Source of the DNA: Bacteroidales bacterium UBA6192
GTDB taxonomy: Bacteria > Bacteroidota > Bacteroidia > Bacteroidales > F082
NCBI GenBank assembly: GCA_002422725.1
Contig: DITE01000092.1
Span: 1 to 19,099 of the forward strand
Length of the DNA: 19,099 bases
Direction: 5' to 3'
Each line of letters starts with the position of its first letter. Positions within the stretch are counted from its first letter, which is position 1. Shown piece by piece: positions 16,512 to 19,099 of this stretch. The position numbers and the translations under genes were made by a program. The notes under the pieces are model-generated. The model was not told where the DNA came from. It did no database searches and worked only from the letters and a program-made list of their open reading frames with translations.

Positions 16512-17486
16512 ATGATTGTCGTAACAGGAGCTGCCGGTTTTATTGCCAGCGTTGTCGCACACAAGCTAATTGCCGCAGGGTTTGACAGGCTTGTTTTGGT
16601 TGATGATTTTAACCGTATTCGAAAAGAGCAAAACTATGTTGGATTAAAGAATGTGACATTGGTCGATAGAGACATATTTCCCGATTGGATGACAGCGAAT
16701 GGATCACAGGTTGATTTTGTTATCCATTTGGGTGCACGAACCGATACAGCTGAATTTGATATGGCGGTTTTTGAAAAACTCAACATTAACTACTCGAAAA
16801 GACTTTGGAAAATTTGTTGCGATTTAAATATCCCGCTAATATATGCTTCTTCTGCAGCCACTTATGGTTTGGGCGAATTTGGGTATGTGGATGATCATGC
16901 GATTGTTGAGAATCTGAAACCACTTAATCCCTATGGTGTTTCCAAGAATGAGTTTGATAAATGGGTGCTAAAACAGGATAAGCAACCGCCATTTTGGGCA
17001 GGTTTGAAATTTTTCAATGTTTACGGGCCGAATGAATACCATAAAGACCGCATGGCTTCGGTGGTTTTTCATGCTTACAATCAGATTGTCAGAACGGGAA
17101 AAGTGAAGCTTTTTCGATCACACAGAAGTGATTTTGGTGATGGTCAGCAGCTGCGCGATTTCATTTATGTTAAGGATATTGCCAGGGTTATTCTATTTTT
17201 GATGGTCGCAAAACCTGTTAATGGATTGTACAATCTGGGCACAGGTAAGGCGAGGTCATTTCTCGACCTTGCGAATGGCACATTCAAGGCTATGCATAAA
17301 ACCCCTGATATTGAATTTATTGATACTCCGGAGGACATTCGGGACACCTACCAGTACTACACGCAGGCTGAAATGCAAAAACTCAGGTCGGCTGGTTATC
17401 ATCACTCTTTCACATCACTCGAGGATGGGATAGGTGATTACGTTGCTCATTACCTCTCAGCTTCCGCTTATTTAAAAACTTTGTAA
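16512..17486 (+). CDS. hldD: ADP-L-glycero-D-manno-heptose 6-epimerase
   Basis: HldD (also called RfaD or GmhD) epimerises ADP-D-glycero-D-manno-heptose at C6 to give the L,D-heptose precursor of the lipopolysaccharide inner core. The 324-residue protein is an extended short-chain dehydrogenase. The NAD(P)-binding loop is TGAAGFIAS (5-13), with the third motif Gly replaced by Ala. Asp-rich VDDF is at 30-33, YASSAATYG at 111-119, and the catalytic YxxxK is Tyr141/Lys145. The segment YGPNEYHKDRMASV (171-184) is diagnostic of HldD over UDP-glucose/galactose epimerases, and DFIYVKD follows. No other heptose gene is in the window. It is divergent from the triple-PKD protease gene, and its last 15 bp overlap the end of the convergent merR gene. 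Confidence 0.93.
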   Translation: MIVVTGAAGFIASVVAHKLIAAGFDRLVLVDDFNRIRKEQNYVGLKNVTLVDRDIFPDWMTANGSQVDFVIHLGARTDTAEFDMAVFEKLNINYSKRLWKICCDLNIPLIYASSAATYGLGEFGYVDDHAIVENLKPLNPYGVSKNEFDKWVLKQDKQPPFWAGLKFFNVYGPNEYHKDRMASVVFHAYNQIVRTGKVKLFRSHRSDFGDGQQLRDFIYVKDIARVILFLMVAKPVNGLYNLGTGKARSFLDLANGTFKAMHKTPDIEFIDTPEDIRDTYQYYTQAEMQKLRSAGYHHSFTSLEDGIGDYVAHYLSASAYLKTL

Positions 17487-17822
17487 CCGGGCATTTAATG
17501 CTTGCTCAATTTCGGTTAACAAATGCCTTGCTTTAAGCAAGGTTTCTTTTACTGTGACGGTTGAATCAATTGTTCCTGCGTTTTCTTTTAAAGCATCTTT
17601 TGCTCCCTGCAGGGTGTAGCCTTTTTCTTTCACCAAGTGATAAATCATATGAAGATACTTTACGTCCCTGGGGGTAAACAATCGATTACCCTTGGCATTT
17701 TTTTTAGGGCGAAGTATGTCAAATTCCTTCTCCCAGAAACGAATGAGCGAGGTGTTCACCTGAAACATCTCAGCAACTTCACCTATTGAATAGTACACCT
17801 TCTCTTTTTTTGGCGTTTCCAT
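17472..17822 (-). CDS. MerR-family transcriptional regulator
   Basis: A 116-residue DNA-binding protein. The winged helix-turn-helix is at about 10-75: YSIGEVAEMFQVNTSLIRFWE is the HTH, and RLFTPRDVKYLHMIY the wing and following helix. YTLQGAKDAL leads into a C-terminal helix (about 88-112) that probably forms the dimer coiled coil. There is no Cys-containing metal site or ligand-binding domain, so the signal is unknown. It starts 2 bp after the end of the M23 peptidase gene, so both are one transcript, and it ends overlapping the last 15 bp of hldD. Linkage to an M23 peptidase divergent from alaS recurs in Bacteroidota, and a role in envelope control is only inferred. Confidence 0.9.
   Translation of the reverse strand: METPKKEKVYYSIGEVAEMFQVNTSLIRFWEKEFDILRPKKNAKGNRLFTPRDVKYLHMIYHLVKEKGYTLQGAKDALKENAGTIDSTVTVKETLLKARHLLTEIEQALNARLQSF
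17526..17550 (+). terminator. Possible hldD terminator embedded in the merR coding sequence
   Basis: CCTTGCTT (17526-17533) and AAGCAAGG (17535-17542) form an 8-bp inverted repeat around one base, followed by TTTCTTTT on the plus strand, 40 nt after the hldD stop. The same bases encode part of the C-terminal helix of MerR on the other strand. The small loop and short U-rich tail make the call uncertain. Confidence 0.4.
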
Positions 17823-17824
17823 GG

Positions 17825-18796
17825 TTAATCCATTGATTGAGAAGGTTGTGCTGATAACTCAAGAATGAGTTGATACTCTTCCGGGCTCAGATCATTAAAA
17901 AAGAAATGCACAGGGTTGACGGGTTTATCGTTTTTATGCACTTCATAGTGGAGATGAGGCGCAGTTGATTTGCCTGTATTTCCAATGGTAGCGATCAGCT
18001 GTCCACGTTTAATTACATCTCCTTTTTTAACTTTAAATTGTTGCAAATGGCTATATTTCGTTTTGTAGCCAAATCCATGGTTGATGATTATCGTATTACC
18101 ATATCCCCAATATGACTTTTCAACCATTTCTACTTTTCCATTGCCTGTTGCGTACACTTCAGTTCCTGTAGGGGCCGAAAAATCAACTCCTTGATGAAAT
18201 TTATTCACCTTATAAAAAGGATCAGTCCGAATGCCAAAATAGGAAGTAATCCTTCTTAAATCAATATCCTTAACCGGCTGGATTGCAGGAATTGAAGCGA
18301 GCATTTCAGATTTATTTTTGGCCAGTTCGTAAACTTCATCGAAGGATTTTGACTGCACATAAAGCTGACTGGCAATCTGGTCGAGCCTTTGGGTTGTTAG
18401 AACCACTATATCCGAATTCTTGTATCCCTTTAAACGATCGTAACGATCGACTCCGCCATAACCAGCGCGCCTTATTGAAGAAGGGATTGGCTCTGCTTCA
18501 AAAATTATTCTGTAAATATTATCATCGCGTTCCTGCATATCAGCAAGCAATATATCGAGGTTCTGCAGTCTTTCCTGAAGCAGTTGATACTGGAGCTTCA
18601 TGTATTCAAGTTCACGTTGTTGCATTCTTTCTTTTGGCGAACCAAAAAAATTGTAAACAAATACTATAATAACCACCGCAAAAACTGAAGTAGAGAGCAC
18701 AAAGGAAATAACCTGTATGAGCCGTTGCTTCCAATTAGTCTTTAACCTTTCGTATGAAAGCGTTTTTTGATTAAAAAAATATTTTGCTTTTGCCAT
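17825..18796 (-). CDS. M23-family (LytM-type) peptidoglycan endopeptidase, membrane-anchored
   Basis: A 323-residue inner-membrane protein with its C-terminal metallopeptidase domain in the periplasm. A basic cytoplasmic head (1-28) precedes one membrane helix (about 29-50), a coiled coil (about 57-95), a linker, and a LytM/M23 domain from about 180 to 298. The zinc ligands are present: His201 and Asp205 in FHQGVDFS, and His283 in HLHYEV (281-286), with the assisting His250 in YSHLQQ and His281. The site therefore looks catalytically intact, unlike degenerate EnvC/NlpD-type activators. It would cut peptide cross-links in peptidoglycan. The gene heads a two-gene unit with merR (2 bp gap) and is divergent from alaS across 130 bp that hold a palindromic pair of -7 elements. 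Confidence 0.94.
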   Translation of the reverse strand: MAKAKYFFNQKTLSYERLKTNWKQRLIQVISFVLSTSVFAVVIIVFVYNFFGSPKERMQQRELEYMKLQYQLLQERLQNLDILLADMQERDDNIYRIIFEAEPIPSSIRRAGYGGVDRYDRLKGYKNSDIVVLTTQRLDQIASQLYVQSKSFDEVYELAKNKSEMLASIPAIQPVKDIDLRRITSYFGIRTDPFYKVNKFHQGVDFSAPTGTEVYATGNGKVEMVEKSYWGYGNTIIINHGFGYKTKYSHLQQFKVKKGDVIKRGQLIATIGNTGKSTAPHLHYEVHKNDKPVNPVHFFFNDLSPEEYQLILELSAQPSQSMD

Positions 18797-18866
18797 GTTT
18801 TATTGGCAGCCTTTTTAATAGTGTATTGTTAAGTAACGGTGCAATGGCAAAATTAAATAATTAAGC

Positions 18867-18874
18867 TAAATTTG
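18867..18874 (+). promoter_or_regulatory. Probable alaS promoter -7 element
   Basis: TAAATTTG is an exact TAnnTTTG match. Transcription would start near 18880, giving a leader of about 47 nt before the ATG at 18927. It directly abuts the opposing -7 element of the M23 gene (18875-18882). No -33 TTG is present; TGG near 18845 is the nearest. Confidence 0.5.
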
Positions 18875-18882
18875 CAAACTTA
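18875..18882 (-). promoter_or_regulatory. Probable M23 peptidase gene promoter -7 element
   Basis: CAAACTTA on the plus strand reads TAAGTTTG on the minus strand, an exact TAnnTTTG match. Transcription would start near 18869, leaving a leader of about 73 nt before the ATG at 18796. A TTG read on the minus strand (18905-18907) lies 22 bp upstream of it. The element touches the alaS -7 element, so the two promoters face each other. Confidence 0.5.
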
Positions 18883-18926
18883 AAATTTCTTAATACTTCA
18901 CACACAACTGAGCTACAAGTATGATT

Positions 18927-19099
18927 ATGAATGCATCAATGATTCGCAGTACTTTTCTCGATTTTTTTAAGGCTAAAGAGCATCTTATTGTTCCATCGGC
19001 CCCCATTGTTGTAAAGAATGATCCTACGCTTATGTTTACCAATGCAGGAATGAATCAGTTTAAGGATGTCTTTCTCGGTAATGAGAAGGCGGCTTCCAG
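18927..19099 (+). CDS. alaS: Alanyl-tRNA synthetase, N-terminal fragment (cut by window end)
   Basis: Alanyl-tRNA synthetase charges tRNA-Ala with alanine in the cytoplasm. The first 57 codons are present and carry the unmistakable class II aminoacylation-domain start of AlaS: IRSTFLDFF, IVPSAPIVV, KNDPTLMFTNAGMNQF (about residues 32-47), then KDVFLGNEK. The frame stays open to the last base. I chose the ATG at 18927 because it aligns with the usual AlaS N terminus; an in-frame ATG at 18921 adds only two residues. The gene is divergent from the M23 peptidase gene. Confidence 0.95.
   Translation, partial: MNASMIRSTFLDFFKAKEHLIVPSAPIVVKNDPTLMFTNAGMNQFKDVFLGNEKAAS

Overview
The window looks like a chromosomal piece of a Bacteroidota (Bacteroidetes) genome, AT-rich and densely coding. 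Four things point there: exported proteins with type IX secretion (T9SS) C-terminal sorting domains, the Bacteroidota -7 promoter element TAnnTTTG upstream of many genes, little Shine-Dalgarno signal, and gene neighbourhoods typical of the phylum (M23 peptidase - MerR divergent from alaS; ddl / PASTA protein / rluD). T9SS use makes a gut Bacteroides unlikely and favours an environmental Bacteroidales/Marinilabiliales-type lineage; this placement is inference.

Layout. 1-37 is a terminator from an upstream gene. 141-1372 holds an unrecognised exported protein and an unrecognised lipoprotein. 1430-2370 (minus) holds a 42-residue lipoprotein gene, 47 bp upstream of a beta-barrel-like exported protein. 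2482-3162 is ung. 3272-5899 is a two-gene unit, a FadL-like outer-membrane channel followed by an SGNH-hydrolase lipoprotein, closed by a strong terminator that abuts rdgB (5960-6541). ddl (6549-7523, minus) is divergent from a three-gene operon at 7757-11822: a membrane-anchored triple-PASTA protein, a large T9SS cargo protein, and rluD. 11826-16323 (minus) carries two tandem, separately transcribed T9SS-exported serine endopeptidases of the lysyl-endopeptidase type, one with one PKD domain and one with three. 16512-17486 is hldD, tail-to-tail with merR. The M23 peptidase gene and merR form a minus-strand unit that is divergent from alaS, which is cut by the window end.

How the genes fit together. 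Most of the window is about the cell envelope: peptidoglycan (Ddl, PASTA, M23), LPS heptose (HldD), outer-membrane transport (FadL-like plus lipase-like lipoprotein) and secreted or cell-surface protein digestion (the two proteases). The rest is housekeeping: DNA repair (Ung), nucleotide sanitation (RdgB), rRNA modification (RluD) and translation (AlaS).

I see no insertion sequence, CRISPR array, tRNA, rRNA or phage remnant, and no gap over 300 bp without a gene. I found no clearly new biological system. The most useful non-obvious items are the cryptic 42-aa lipoprotein, the rdgB start that sits directly on a terminator inside a 21-nt tandem duplication, the palindromic face-to-face promoter between the M23 gene and alaS, and the paired proteases with different PKD copy number.
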